The notes under the pieces are model-generated. The model saw only the letters and a list, made by a program, of their open reading frames with translations. It ran no database searches and was not told the DNA's origin. Positions 23,170 to 32,046 of a stretch of 50,088 nt of DNA are shown here, in pieces. A program made the translations under genes and the position numbers. Within the stretch, counting starts at the first letter, position 1. Each line of letters begins with the position of its first letter. The stretch is taken from positions 1 through 50,088 of the forward strand of contig CANQZJ010000012.1 of the NCBI GenBank assembly GCA_947628315.1, read 5' to 3'. The DNA comes from an uncultured Oscillospiraceae bacterium (GTDB taxonomy: Bacteria; Bacillota; Clostridia; Oscillospirales; Oscillospiraceae).

Positions 23170-24783
23170 ATGAACTGGCTCGACACAATCATCGGATGGT
23201 TCAGCCCGGAGACCGCCGCAAAGCGGGAAGCCTGGAGACAGGTGCTGGACGAACAGCGCCACTACGATGCCGGAGACCACCGGCGGCTGAACAGCGGCTG
23301 GTACGCCACAAACCAGAGCGCGGAGATCACCGACCGATACAGCCGGGACACCGTCCGGGCCAGGGCAAGAGACCTGGAGCGGAACAGTGACATGATGAAC
23401 TCCGTGATCGGCCCCTTCGTGCGGAACGTGGTCGGCAAGGGCCTCATCCTTCAGGCGGAGACCGGCAACACCGACCTCAACCGGGAGATCGAGCGGCTCT
23501 GGAAGATCTGGTGCAAAAAGAGGAACTGCGACGTGACCGGGACGCAGAGCCTGAGCCAAATGCTGCGGATGGCGGTTCGCCGGAAAAAGGTAGACGGCGG
23601 GATCCTTTTCGTCAAGAGGTACACCTCCGGCGGGATCCTCCCGTTCAAACTTCAGATCTTCGAGGTGGATGAACTGGATTCGACACAGGTGGCCCCGAAG
23701 CACAACGGGAACCGGGTGGTCGGCGGAATCGAGTACAACAGGTACAACGCCCCGGTCGGCTATTGGATCCGGCAATATTCCCTCGACGGATTTTCCACGG
23801 TTGACCCCACCTTCATCAAGGCGGACGATGCCATTTTTTACTTCAGCAAACGCCGCCCGTCCCAGCTGCGGGAGATGTCCGACATGAGCCAGACCATCAC
23901 CCGCATCCGGGACGCAAACGAATTCATGGTGGCGGTCAGCGTGAAGCAGCGCATCGAAGCCTGCCTCTCCGTTTTCATCAAGCGGGCAATCCCGACAGCT
24001 GGCCTCGGACGTGGGCCCACCTCCTCCGGCGGCCCCCGCCACACCTACGAGGGCAAGACCATCTCCCCCGGCATGATCAAAGAGATGAACGTGGGAGACG
24101 AAATCCAGGTGGTCAACCCGCAAGGGCAGGCCACAGACGCTTCCAGCTTCATCAAGCTCATGCAGAGGCTGAACGGTGCCGGACAGGGTATCAGCTACGA
24201 GGCCACCTCCCGCGATATGAGCGAATCCACCTACAGCAGCGCCCGCCAGGGCCTGATTGAAGATGGCATGACCTACGCGGAGGAAGATGAGCTCCTGGCC
24301 GATGTCCTCGATGAGATCTACGAGACCTTCATCATTTCGGCGGTTTTGGCCGGGGCGGTGAAGATCCGGGACTTTTGGAAGAACAAGGAGAAATACTTTG
24401 CACACTCCTTCACGAAGCCCCCGAAGGACTGGATCGACCCCAGCAAAGAAACCGTCGCCACAAAGACCGCCCTGCAGACAGGGCAAAAGACCTTTAAGCA
24501 GATCGCCGCCGAAAATGGCCAGGACTGGCGCAAGCAGATCGACGACATCTGCGAGGTACTCCAATACGCCCGTGACAAGCACGGAATAGACCTGGGAGGT
24601 GTAATCCTTGGACAAAAGAAATCTGACGGCCTCTATGACGATGAGGATGACGGGGGCAATCCCCCCGCAGCCCCCGAAGCCACTCAGCCGCCCGCTGGGC
24701 CCGACGGCAACCCTCCCCCTCCGGCAGAGGGAGATGGAGAGCCTGCAGGAAATGAGGGCGGCGGAGAAAACGAGGACAACTGA
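23170..24783 (+). CDS. Portal protein, lambda family
   Basis: This 537-residue protein is read from ATG 23170 after GGGAGGTGA. It has lambda-portal hallmarks: RARDLERNSDMMNSVIGPFV, VVGKGL, VRRKKVDGGILFVKR, RPSQLREMSDM, and SYEATSRDMSESTYSSARQG. It forms the dodecameric ring for DNA passage and head-tail joining. The C-terminal 50 residues are a Pro/Gly/Asp/Glu-rich tail whose coding sequence overlaps the start of the protease gene. Confidence 0.95.
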   Translation: MNWLDTIIGWFSPETAAKREAWRQVLDEQRHYDAGDHRRLNSGWYATNQSAEITDRYSRDTVRARARDLERNSDMMNSVIGPFVRNVVGKGLILQAETGNTDLNREIERLWKIWCKKRNCDVTGTQSLSQMLRMAVRRKKVDGGILFVKRYTSGGILPFKLQIFEVDELDSTQVAPKHNGNRVVGGIEYNRYNAPVGYWIRQYSLDGFSTVDPTFIKADDAIFYFSKRRPSQLREMSDMSQTITRIRDANEFMVAVSVKQRIEACLSVFIKRAIPTAGLGRGPTSSGGPRHTYEGKTISPGMIKEMNVGDEIQVVNPQGQATDASSFIKLMQRLNGAGQGISYEATSRDMSESTYSSARQGLIEDGMTYAEEDELLADVLDEIYETFIISAVLAGAVKIRDFWKNKEKYFAHSFTKPPKDWIDPSKETVATKTALQTGQKTFKQIAAENGQDWRKQIDDICEVLQYARDKHGIDLGGVILGQKKSDGLYDDEDDGGNPPAAPEATQPPAGPDGNPPPPAEGDGEPAGNEGGGENEDN

Positions 24784-25345
24784 GCTGCACCGTTACGCAA
24801 CCCTCCACCGCATGGAGGGCGAAGGGAACGAGCGCAAGTTTACCCTGTCCTTCTCTTCGGAGGAACCCGTGGAGCGGTGGTTCGGATCCGAGATCCTCGA
24901 CCACGCCCCCGGAGCCGTTGACCTGACCCGGCTGAACGAAATCGGCTGCCTCCTGTTTAACCACAACAGGGACAGAGTACTCGGCAAGATCAACCGGGCC
25001 TGGGTGGAAGATTACAGAGGCTACGCGGAGGTAGAATTCGACACCGACGATGATGCCGAAGTGATCTACCAAAAGGTGCTCAATGGGACGCTGAAAGGCG
25101 TGTCCGTGGGGTACCGCATTGATTCACTGGAGGAAGTATTGGTCGGAAAGACCAGCGCAGATGGCAGATTCATGGGGCCTTGTGAGATCGCGAGGAAGTG
25201 GTGGCCCTTCGAGATCTCCATCGTTTCGGTACCAGCTGACGGAACGGTCGGCGTGGGCCGAGAGGCGGAGCAACCCGGAACAATCCCGCAGGCCGTCCCG
25301 CTGGCCGTATTCGAGAACCAGCTTCAAATCAACTATAACACATAG
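24752..25345 (+). CDS. Prohead protease (HK97/S78-like)
   Basis: The start is uncertain: ATG 24752 is chosen (197 residues; ATG 24734 is also possible). Both lie within the end of the portal gene. FNHNRDRVLGKINRAW carries the likely catalytic His, KGVSVGYRI the Ser region, and WWPFEISIVSVPADGTVGVG the closing signature of caudoviral prohead proteases. It should process capsid or scaffold during head maturation. Its place between portal and capsid genes fits. Confidence 0.85.
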   Translation: MRAAEKTRTTELHRYATLHRMEGEGNERKFTLSFSSEEPVERWFGSEILDHAPGAVDLTRLNEIGCLLFNHNRDRVLGKINRAWVEDYRGYAEVEFDTDDDAEVIYQKVLNGTLKGVSVGYRIDSLEEVLVGKTSADGRFMGPCEIARKWWPFEISIVSVPADGTVGVGREAEQPGTIPQAVPLAVFENQLQINYNT

Positions 25346-25357
25346 GAGGAAAGCACC

Positions 25358-26929
25358 ATGAACAAGAAAAAAAAGAAAGCTGCCAAGATCCAGCGTCAGC
25401 AGGCTCTGGTGAATGCCGCCAGGGCCGCGAACCGCTCCCTCACTGCGGAGGAACAGGCGGAGTTCGATACCCTTCAGAGGGACATCGATCAGCTGACCGC
25501 CGAGATCGATGCCGAGGAACAGCGGCAGGCCCCCACTGGCACCCCCGCTCCGGCTGAGCCCACCACCGCCGGAGCCGCCACCCCGGAGGGCACCACCACC
25601 CCCGCCACCGATGCCCAGCGGGCAATCGAGGGTGAGCGCAACCGCGTGACTGAGATCACCGCCATGTGCCGCGATCTCGGCATCGACGCGGATGAGTACA
25701 TCGCCAACGGTTCCTCCGTTGACCAGGTGAGGGCGGCCATCGTCGAACAGCTCCGCACGACCCATGCCCCCCTATCCACCGGCGTCCACGTTACCAACAC
25801 CGGGGAGGATGACTTCCGCCGGGACGCTGCCGATGCCCTTCTGCTTCGGTGCTCCAGCGTTCAGGTGGAGAACCCCTCCGCCGGGGCCCAGCAGCTGCGC
25901 GGGATGAGCCTGCGCGACCTGGCCATCGAGTGCCTGATGCGGGAGGGTGACCGCAACGCCAGCACCCTGCTCCGCATGAACACCGATGACCTCTACATCG
26001 AGATGTGCCGCCAGTTCTACAACCCCACCGCCGCCTTCCCGGCCATCCTGGATGAGACCATCCGCAAGAGCATCGTGTACCTCTACGACCACGTCCCCAC
26101 CACCTTCCAGGCGTTCACCACCAAAGGCAGCCTGAAGGACTTTAAGCAGACCGCTGACCACGAGTATGTCATCGGCGGTGTGGGCGATTTCCTGCTGGTG
26201 CCTGAGAACGGCGAGATCAAGCCGGACAAGCCCCGGACTGAGAAGCTGCCCCAGCGCAAGCTGGACACCTACGGTAAATCCTTCAGCATGACCCGGCAGG
26301 CGTTCATCAACGATGACATCGGCTTCCTGACCGAAGTCCCCGGCCTGTATGCGACGGCGGCGAAAAAGACCATCGACAAGCAGGTCTACAAGATCCTGTT
26401 CGAGAACAAGCCCATTTTTGATGGGAAAAAGCTGTTCTGCCCGGAGCACAAGAACCACATCACCACCGGCGCGAAGCCCTCTCAGGAGACCATCCAGGCC
26501 ATCATCCTGCAGATGCAGCAGCAGACCGATCAGTTCGGTGAGGCGATCTACATCACCCCCCGCACCATCCTCCTGCCCGTGGGCTACGAGTTCGACATGG
26601 CCGTCATCCTCCGCTCCGCCCAGGTGACCGGCTCCGCAAACAACGACATCAACCCGCTGTACAACTACCCCCTGCAGGTTGTGCAGTCCCCCGTCCTCAA
26701 CGTCCTGGCCGGGAAGGGTGCCTGCCCCTGGTTCATGTTTGCCAGCAACGACAGCGCCCGTGGCATTCAGGTGGACTACCTGAACGGCCAGGAGAACCCC
26801 ACCGTCCGCCGGATGGAGACCCCCGGTACCCTGGGCTTTACTTGGGATATGTGGCTGGACTGGGGCATCAGCGTCCGCGACTTCCGTGGCATCGCCCGGA
26901 ACGACGGCGTGGCCATCAAAACCGCCTAA
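25358..26929 (+). CDS. Major capsid protein with N-terminal scaffold domain
   Basis: This 523-residue protein starts at ATG 25358 after GGAGG. Residues 1-65 are a Lys-rich coiled coil (ANRSLTAEEQAEFDTLQRD), typical of an HK97-type delta/scaffold domain. A Pro/Thr-rich linker follows at about 65-90. The capsid body follows (DETIRKSIVYLYDHVPTTFQ, GKSFSMTRQAFINDDIGFL, ITPRTILLPVGYEF, SARGIQVDYLNG). It is close to the fused protease/capsid proteins of GpA-type phages. Cleavage of the N-terminus by the upstream protease is likely. Confidence 0.9.
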   Translation: MNKKKKKAAKIQRQQALVNAARAANRSLTAEEQAEFDTLQRDIDQLTAEIDAEEQRQAPTGTPAPAEPTTAGAATPEGTTTPATDAQRAIEGERNRVTEITAMCRDLGIDADEYIANGSSVDQVRAAIVEQLRTTHAPLSTGVHVTNTGEDDFRRDAADALLLRCSSVQVENPSAGAQQLRGMSLRDLAIECLMREGDRNASTLLRMNTDDLYIEMCRQFYNPTAAFPAILDETIRKSIVYLYDHVPTTFQAFTTKGSLKDFKQTADHEYVIGGVGDFLLVPENGEIKPDKPRTEKLPQRKLDTYGKSFSMTRQAFINDDIGFLTEVPGLYATAAKKTIDKQVYKILFENKPIFDGKKLFCPEHKNHITTGAKPSQETIQAIILQMQQQTDQFGEAIYITPRTILLPVGYEFDMAVILRSAQVTGSANNDINPLYNYPLQVVQSPVLNVLAGKGACPWFMFASNDSARGIQVDYLNGQENPTVRRMETPGTLGFTWDMWLDWGISVRDFRGIARNDGVAIKTA

Positions 26930-26950
26930 TCGGAGAAAGGAGACAAAAAC

Positions 26951-27448
26951 ATGGATACCGTTTCTATGGCCACCTACATCCAGCGCGGTGAGGCGCTGGA
27001 CTACACCAACGCGACCGACGCGGTCATCCCCGCCGGTTCCGTGGTCAACCTGACCAACCGCATCGGCGTGGCCGGTACCGACATCGCCCCCGGAGCCTTG
27101 GGCAGCATCCACGTCATGGGGGTGTTCGCCATGGACAAGACCGAGAGCGAGGACATCAAGATCGGTGAGCCCCTCTACTTTGACGCGGAGACCGGCAAGA
27201 TCACCAAGACCGGCGATGGCAAGGTTCCCGCCGGGTACGCCGCCGCCGATTCCGCCACCGAGGACACCACCGTGGCCGTCAACATCGGCTTCCCGCCCGC
27301 CGCTGGCGGCTCCGCTCCCGCCCCCGCTGGCAAGAGCAAGCTGTCCGAGCTGGAGGACGTGGAGATCTCCGGCGAAGCGGACAGCGATGTCCTCACCTAT
27401 GAGAGCTCCAGCCAGAAGTGGAAGAACAAGCCCGCTGCCGGGGCCTGA
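26951..27448 (+). CDS. Head decoration protein (DUF2190) with fiber-like tail
   Basis: This 165-residue protein has a DUF2190 capsid-decoration domain in residues about 1-118 (YIQRGEALDYTNATDAVIPA, IGEPLYFDAETGKIT). After a Gly/Ala/Pro linker, the last about 35 residues (KLSELEDVEISGEADSDVLT, then YESSSQKWKNK) look like the trimeric repeat seen in tail fibers. The protein may trimerise on the capsid surface and display a short spike. Confidence 0.8.
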   Translation: MDTVSMATYIQRGEALDYTNATDAVIPAGSVVNLTNRIGVAGTDIAPGALGSIHVMGVFAMDKTESEDIKIGEPLYFDAETGKITKTGDGKVPAGYAAADSATEDTTVAVNIGFPPAAGGSAPAPAGKSKLSELEDVEISGEADSDVLTYESSSQKWKNKPAAGA

Positions 27449-27450
27449 TC

Positions 27451-27756
27451 GTGGGTGGGAACGACGGGAAGCGCCTCCTGGCGCTGACTGACATTCAGAC
27501 CGACGGCGGCTTCACCCAATACCGGGCCGGGGACTTCCTGCCCCCGGAGCACCCGGACGCGCAAGCGTGGGTGGAGGCTGGAAGCGCGAAGCTGGTGGAT
27601 GCGGACTATGAGCCGCCCACCTATGCACGGGCCAGATCCATAACGGCCCCGGCTGGCCTCCCCGGCCTCGCAGTAGGCGGGGAGGCCACCGGGGATGACC
27701 TGGTAGGCCGGGTACCGATGACACGCGAAAGGATGCGAGGAAAATGGAGAGCTTGA
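27451..27756 (+). CDS. Head-completion region protein, unknown
   Basis: The best start is GTG 27451, directly after the decoration gene, giving 101 residues; no strong ribosome site is visible. The sequence LLALTDIQTDGGFTQYRAGD, then DAQAWVEAGSAKLV, resembles small head-joining region proteins. The basic C-terminus overlaps the next gene. Function inferred only from position. Confidence 0.6.
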   Translation: MGGNDGKRLLALTDIQTDGGFTQYRAGDFLPPEHPDAQAWVEAGSAKLVDADYEPPTYARARSITAPAGLPGLAVGGEATGDDLVGRVPMTRERMRGKWRA

Positions 27757-28079
27757 CCTTCAAGGAAATCATCCACCAGGACATCAAGCGGGTATTCCTC
27801 AACCTGGACGAATTCGGAGAGACCCACAACGTCAACGGGAAAGAGATGGCCGTGATCTTCGATGACATCGAGAACGTGGAGCGCGAAAAGAAGATGAAGT
27901 CCAACATGGACGGCCTCTATGTGCGCCAGTATTTCCTCTTTGTCAGCGCGGATGATTTCGGCCCCCTCCCGGCCCAGGGCAAGCTGGTGACCGTCAACGG
28001 GAAGCGTTACGCGGTGATCGACGCAACCGAAGAATCCGGGATGTACGGCATCACCCTGGAAGCGAACCGAAGCAAATGA
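27744..28079 (+). CDS. Head-tail joining protein
   Basis: This 111-residue protein has VFLNLDEFGETHNVNGKEM, VIFDDIE and LYVRQYFLFVSADDFG, followed by QGKLVTVNGKRYAVID. This beta-rich pattern is found in gpFII/XkdH-type head-tail connectors of contractile phages. Its stop overlaps the next ATG. Confidence 0.7.
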   Translation: MESLTFKEIIHQDIKRVFLNLDEFGETHNVNGKEMAVIFDDIENVEREKKMKSNMDGLYVRQYFLFVSADDFGPLPAQGKLVTVNGKRYAVIDATEESGMYGITLEANRSK

Positions 28080-28735
28080 GCGCCAGAGCCACAGCCCGTG
28101 ATGGCCTTGTCAGCTTTGAGATTGATGAGGCCGCCCTCTCCGCCATTGAAAAGGCGCTGGGCAGCCTGCGGAGTGAGAGCCGCAAGGTTCTCAAAAACGC
28201 GGTGAACGCCACCGCGAAACAGGCCCGCTCCGATCTCGCCAAAAAGGCGCAAGAGGAATACACGGCCAAAAAGTCCGCCCTGAACTCTTCGATGAAGCGA
28301 AAGAACGCCACCACCTCCAACCCCACCGCAACGATCACCGTCACCGGGGAATCGCTCGAACTTCGGCAGTTCAAGACGTCCACCCCCCGGAGCGGGGCAA
28401 AGGTGAAGATCACCGCCAGCGGATCTCTGAAGCTCATCCAGTCCAGGAAGGGCGATAGAGCAAAGGCATTCCTCGCAACCTTCGCCAGCGGGCACCAGGC
28501 CATCGTTCAGAGGCAATACGGTCAAAAGTACAAGACCGCCAAAGGCCGTGCCGCCCGACAGGAGAAATGGGGCCGGGGAGCAGACATGACGCAGATCAAA
28601 AAGCTGCTCTCCATTTCGGCCCCCAAGATGATCGGGGATGAAAAGAAGGTCTACGGTGTCCTCCGCCCGGAAATCTACGCCAACCTCGCAAAGAACATCC
28701 AAAAGGAGATCAACAAGGTGGTGAGCGCCAAATGA
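28076..28735 (+). CDS. Minor tail protein Z-like
   Basis: This 219-residue protein is basic and helical: SRKVLKNAVNATAKQARSDL, then VTGESLELRQFKTSTPRSG and RKGDRAKAFLATFASGHQAI. The order and composition fit the gpZ minor tail protein family, which acts in tail termination and joining. It overlaps the next gene by ATGA. Confidence 0.75.
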   Translation: MSARATARDGLVSFEIDEAALSAIEKALGSLRSESRKVLKNAVNATAKQARSDLAKKAQEEYTAKKSALNSSMKRKNATTSNPTATITVTGESLELRQFKTSTPRSGAKVKITASGSLKLIQSRKGDRAKAFLATFASGHQAIVQRQYGQKYKTAKGRAARQEKWGRGADMTQIKKLLSISAPKMIGDEKKVYGVLRPEIYANLAKNIQKEINKVVSAK

Positions 28736-29196
28736 CCGCAAGAGATCTGCAGGATTACATCGTGGAGGATCTGCAAAAGGTTTTCCGCAGAGACCATTTC
28801 AAGACCCCGGACGGGAAGATGGCCGCCCCCCGCGTCTACGCCCAGTACCTCCCGAAGAAGGAGACCAACGATGAGGATGACCCGTTCCCGTACATCATCG
28901 TCCGGCTGGACAGCGGCAGCATCGAGAAGCAGACGGATCCGCACAAGATCGCGGTCATCCTCCTGGTCGGCATCTTTGATGACAACCTGGATAACCAGGG
29001 CCACAGGTCAGTCCTGGAGATCATCGAGCGCATCCAGTTCCACTACGAGGAAACCCCGGCGCTGAAAGAGTTTGTTTTCATCGACCCGTTCAACTGGGCC
29101 CTGCAGGACGAAGAAAGCTACCCCTATTATTTCGGGGCGGTTAACCTGACATTCCAGGGCCCAGCACCAAGAGCAAAATGGAGTGAACTCGTATGA
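28732..29196 (+). CDS. Tail-completion/terminator-like protein
   Basis: This 154-residue protein has DPFPYIIVRLDSGSIEK, HKIAVILLVGIFDDNLDNQG and VLEIIERIQFHYEE, an alternating beta/alpha pattern typical of tail terminators (gpU-like ring proteins) just before the sheath gene. Assignment rests on pattern and position. Confidence 0.65.
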   Translation: MTARDLQDYIVEDLQKVFRRDHFKTPDGKMAAPRVYAQYLPKKETNDEDDPFPYIIVRLDSGSIEKQTDPHKIAVILLVGIFDDNLDNQGHRSVLEIIERIQFHYEETPALKEFVFIDPFNWALQDEESYPYYFGAVNLTFQGPAPRAKWSELV

Positions 29197-29480
29197 AAAA
29201 GACCACAAGCAAAGCGGCCACGAAAGCGGGGCCGCAGACCCCCTTCATGTACGTCGGCCCCACCATCCTCGGCGTGGCCACGCGGAACACGGTCTACAGC
29301 GAAAAGCCGAGAGGGCTGGAAGCGGCCATCAAGGCTGCGCCATTCATGGCCGGTCTCTGCGTTCCGATCTCCGGGCTGGCCGATGCCATGGCCCAGATCA
29401 GCCGGGGGGAGGGCGGCTACTTCACCCTCTACCAAAGGGCGCTCAATGAGAGCGCCACCATTCAGAAAGGAGCGAACTAA
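29193..29480 (+). CDS. Small structural-region protein, unknown
   Basis: This 95-residue protein sits between tail terminator and sheath. FMYVGPTILGVATRNTVYSE and LYQRALNESATIQKGAN are its recognisable stretches. A gene of this size is common at this place in contractile phages of Clostridia; its function is unknown to me. Confidence 0.65.
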   Translation: MKKTTSKAATKAGPQTPFMYVGPTILGVATRNTVYSEKPRGLEAAIKAAPFMAGLCVPISGLADAMAQISRGEGGYFTLYQRALNESATIQKGAN

Positions 29481-29482
29481 CC

Positions 29483-30994
29483 ATGGCATTCCAGCATGGC
29501 ATCCGGGTGCAGGAACAGGCCACCAGCGTCACTGCCCCCATTACCGGGACGGCTGGCCTGCAGGTGGTGGTCGGGACTGCGCCCATCAACCTCGCTGACG
29601 ATCCCTACGCCGTGACCAATAAACCCATCCTGGTCAACAATTGGGGCGAGGCCGTCAGCAAGCTCGGCTACAGCGAGGAAAAGGATGAGAACGACCACTA
29701 CCTCTACAGCCTGTGCGCCTCCATGTACGCCAGTTTTAAGCTGTTCAATGTGGCCCCGGTTATTTTCATCAACGTCCTCGACCCGCAGAAGCACAAGAAG
29801 AACAACGAGGAAAACACCTACCCCGTGGAGAAGATGGAGGCCACCGTCCCCATCACCGGCATCCTGCCCAACACCGTCAGCGTGAAGAAGGGCGATGACG
29901 AAACGCCCTTGGAGGCGGACACGGACTACCTCCTGTCTTTCAACGATGACGGCCATCTGGTCATCACCCTGATCGCCGGGGGCGGCGGGGAGAAAGCGGA
30001 GAGCCTGAAGGTTTCCTCCACCTCCATCGACCCCAGCGTGGTCAAGGCGAATGACATCATCGGAACCACCTCCGGCAGCGATGAGAGCGGCTTCGAAGTG
30101 ATCCGCCAGGTCTACCCAAAATTCGGGATGACCCCCGGACAGCTCATCGCCCCCGGCTGGAGCCACATCCCCGACGTCGGTGTTGTCCTTAACGCCAAAA
30201 CCCAGGAGATCAACGGGTACTTCAGCTGCGAGGGCTACGTCGACATCGACAGCACCGCCAGCGGATGCACCGTCTACACCGACGTGAAGCAGTACAAGGA
30301 GAACGCCGGGACTACCGGCTCCCACGTTATGGCCCTCTGGCCCTGCGTCGTTTCGGGATCCATCAAGTTCTGGTACAGCGCCGTGATGGCCGCCCTGACC
30401 GCCTACCTGGACGCGAACAACGACGACGTCCCGAACCTCTCCCCGTCCAATAAAACGCTGGGCATCACCGGCACCGTTCTGGCGGACGCGAAGTACACCG
30501 AGAACGCGGACGGCACCGGCGGCACCTGGGACAAGGAAGTGCTCCTGGATCAGCAGCAGGCCAACGTGGTCAACAGCTTCGGCGTCACAACCGCCTTCAA
30601 CAACAACGGCTGGAGAACCTGGGGCAACCGCAGCGCCGCCTACCCGGCCAGCACCGACCCCAAGGATATGTGGTTCTGCGTCCGCCGGTTTTTCAGCTGG
30701 TGGGGCAACAGCTTCATGCTCTCCTACGCCAACAAGGTCGATGACCCTTCGAACCGCCGTCTCATCGAGGACGTGGTCGACGCGGAGAACATCCGGGGCA
30801 ACGCCTACGTCGCCCAGGACAAGTGCGCCGCCGCCAGAATCGAGCTGGTGCCTTCGGAGAACCCGGTCACCAACCTGATCGACGGGAAGCTGCAGTTCCA
30901 CCAGCACCTGGCCCCCTACGTCCCGGCGGAGGACATCCTCAACCTGCTGGAATTTGACCCCGACGCTCTCGTGAGCGCCCTGACTGGAGGTTAA
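29483..30994 (+). CDS. Contractile tail sheath protein
   Basis: This 503-residue protein has the sheath signatures: an N-terminus with ITGTAGLQVVVGTAPINLA, a central insert, APGWSHIPDVGVVLNAKTQEI, and the conserved C-terminal part AAYPASTDPKDMWFCVRRFF with YANKVDDPSNRRLIEDVVD. Its presence makes this a myovirus-type phage. It assembles around the tube made by the next gene. Confidence 0.93.
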   Translation: MAFQHGIRVQEQATSVTAPITGTAGLQVVVGTAPINLADDPYAVTNKPILVNNWGEAVSKLGYSEEKDENDHYLYSLCASMYASFKLFNVAPVIFINVLDPQKHKKNNEENTYPVEKMEATVPITGILPNTVSVKKGDDETPLEADTDYLLSFNDDGHLVITLIAGGGGEKAESLKVSSTSIDPSVVKANDIIGTTSGSDESGFEVIRQVYPKFGMTPGQLIAPGWSHIPDVGVVLNAKTQEINGYFSCEGYVDIDSTASGCTVYTDVKQYKENAGTTGSHVMALWPCVVSGSIKFWYSAVMAALTAYLDANNDDVPNLSPSNKTLGITGTVLADAKYTENADGTGGTWDKEVLLDQQQANVVNSFGVTTAFNNNGWRTWGNRSAAYPASTDPKDMWFCVRRFFSWWGNSFMLSYANKVDDPSNRRLIEDVVDAENIRGNAYVAQDKCAAARIELVPSENPVTNLIDGKLQFHQHLAPYVPAEDILNLLEFDPDALVSALTGG

Positions 30995-31000
30995 TGAATT

Positions 31001-31525
31001 ATGGCAATCGCAGGAATTCCCGAAGTCATCCATGACTTCAACCTTTACAGAACCGGGAACAAGCTGGCAGGCGTGACCGGCGAGGTCGCCATTCCAGACT
31101 TCGAGGCCATGACCGCCACCATTTCCGGCGCTGGCCTGCTGGGCGAGTACGAAACCCCCATCCCCGGCCACTTTGGGAGCCAGGTGATGGAGATCCCCTT
31201 CCGCTGCATCGACAGGGACTACTTCGAGCTGGTCGATCAGACCCAGCCCATCGAGCTGACGCTGCGTGGAGCAATCCAGTACAGCGTAGCGGCCACCCAG
31301 GCCACAGACTACATGGGTATGCGGGTGGTTGTTCGGGGCAAGCCGAAAATCATCAAAATCGGAACTGTCCGCCAGCGGGGCACCATGGACAGCTCCGTTT
31401 CCGTAGAGCTGACCTACATCTTCATCGAGATGGACGGGAAGCCTCGGCTGGAGCTGGACAAAATCAACCCCACCTGGAAGAAGGACGGCGTCGATATGCT
31501 GGCCAAGGTCAAGCAGCTCACCTAA
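31001..31525 (+). CDS. Tail tube protein (FII-like)
   Basis: This 174-residue protein opens with IPEVIHDFNLYRTGNKLAGV, the hallmark of P2 FII-type tail tubes. MEIPFRCIDRDYFELVDQTQ and RGTMDSSVSVELTYI follow. It forms the inner tube of the contractile tail. It lies directly after the sheath gene, as in P2. Confidence 0.92.
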   Translation: MAIAGIPEVIHDFNLYRTGNKLAGVTGEVAIPDFEAMTATISGAGLLGEYETPIPGHFGSQVMEIPFRCIDRDYFELVDQTQPIELTLRGAIQYSVAATQATDYMGMRVVVRGKPKIIKIGTVRQRGTMDSSVSVELTYIFIEMDGKPRLELDKINPTWKKDGVDMLAKVKQLT

Positions 31526-31540
31526 TAGGAGGAATGAAAA

Positions 31541-31882
31541 ATGGAACAGCCTGAGACCGCCCTCGTGGAAGCCCCTGCCAAAGAGGCGGAGCCCACCACC
31601 CTGCTCAAGTTCAGCAAGCCCTATCGCTTCGAGGGGCAGACCTACACGGAGATCAACCTCGCCGGTTTAGACAACCTGACCGCAGAGGACATGATCGCCG
31701 CAGAGAAGTACACCAACCGCTCCGGGATCATCTCGCCCATCCCGGACATGACCATGGAGTACATCTGCTACATCGCCGCCAGAACCGCCCAGCTGCCCGT
31801 TGAGTTTTTCAAGGGGCTGCCCCCGAAGGACGCAACGCGGCTGAAGAACAAGGTCACAAGTTTTTTCTACGGCGAGGATTAA
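31541..31882 (+). CDS. Tail assembly chaperone, short form
   Basis: This 113-residue protein starts at ATG 31541 after AGGAGG. LLKFSKPYRFEGQTYTEINL and GLDNLTAEDMIAAEKYT match the gpE/gp41-like chaperones that coat the tape measure. A slippery heptamer T TTT TTC at 31861-31867 is in phase for -1 slipping six codons before the stop. Some ribosomes should therefore make the long form. Confidence 0.85.
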   Translation: MEQPETALVEAPAKEAEPTTLLKFSKPYRFEGQTYTEINLAGLDNLTAEDMIAAEKYTNRSGIISPIPDMTMEYICYIAARTAQLPVEFFKGLPPKDATRLKNKVTSFFYGED

Positions 31883-32046
31883 GGCCGGAAGATGGGCCAG
31901 AGTTCCGCCGGGTATGCGTTGATTTGGCATTAGTCCTCCATTCGGATTTTGCCTATTTCATGCGGATGCCCATCGGGGCTCTGGCCCAAACCCTAAACGA
32001 CACGGTAAAGGAGGTGGCGAAGTTTGGCAGGCGCAAGCGGAAATAA
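31541..32046 (+). CDS. Tail assembly chaperone, long form by -1 frameshift
   Basis: A -1 slip at T TTT TTC (31861-31867) continues in an open frame starting CTA CGG and ending at TAA 32044-32046. It adds about 59 residues, including RPEDGPEFRRVCVDLALVLH, FAYFMRMPIGALAQTLND and KEVAKFGRRKRK. This extension has no start of its own, fills the gap before the tape measure and overlaps its start. P2 E/E' and lambda G/GT use the same strategy. Confidence 0.8.
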
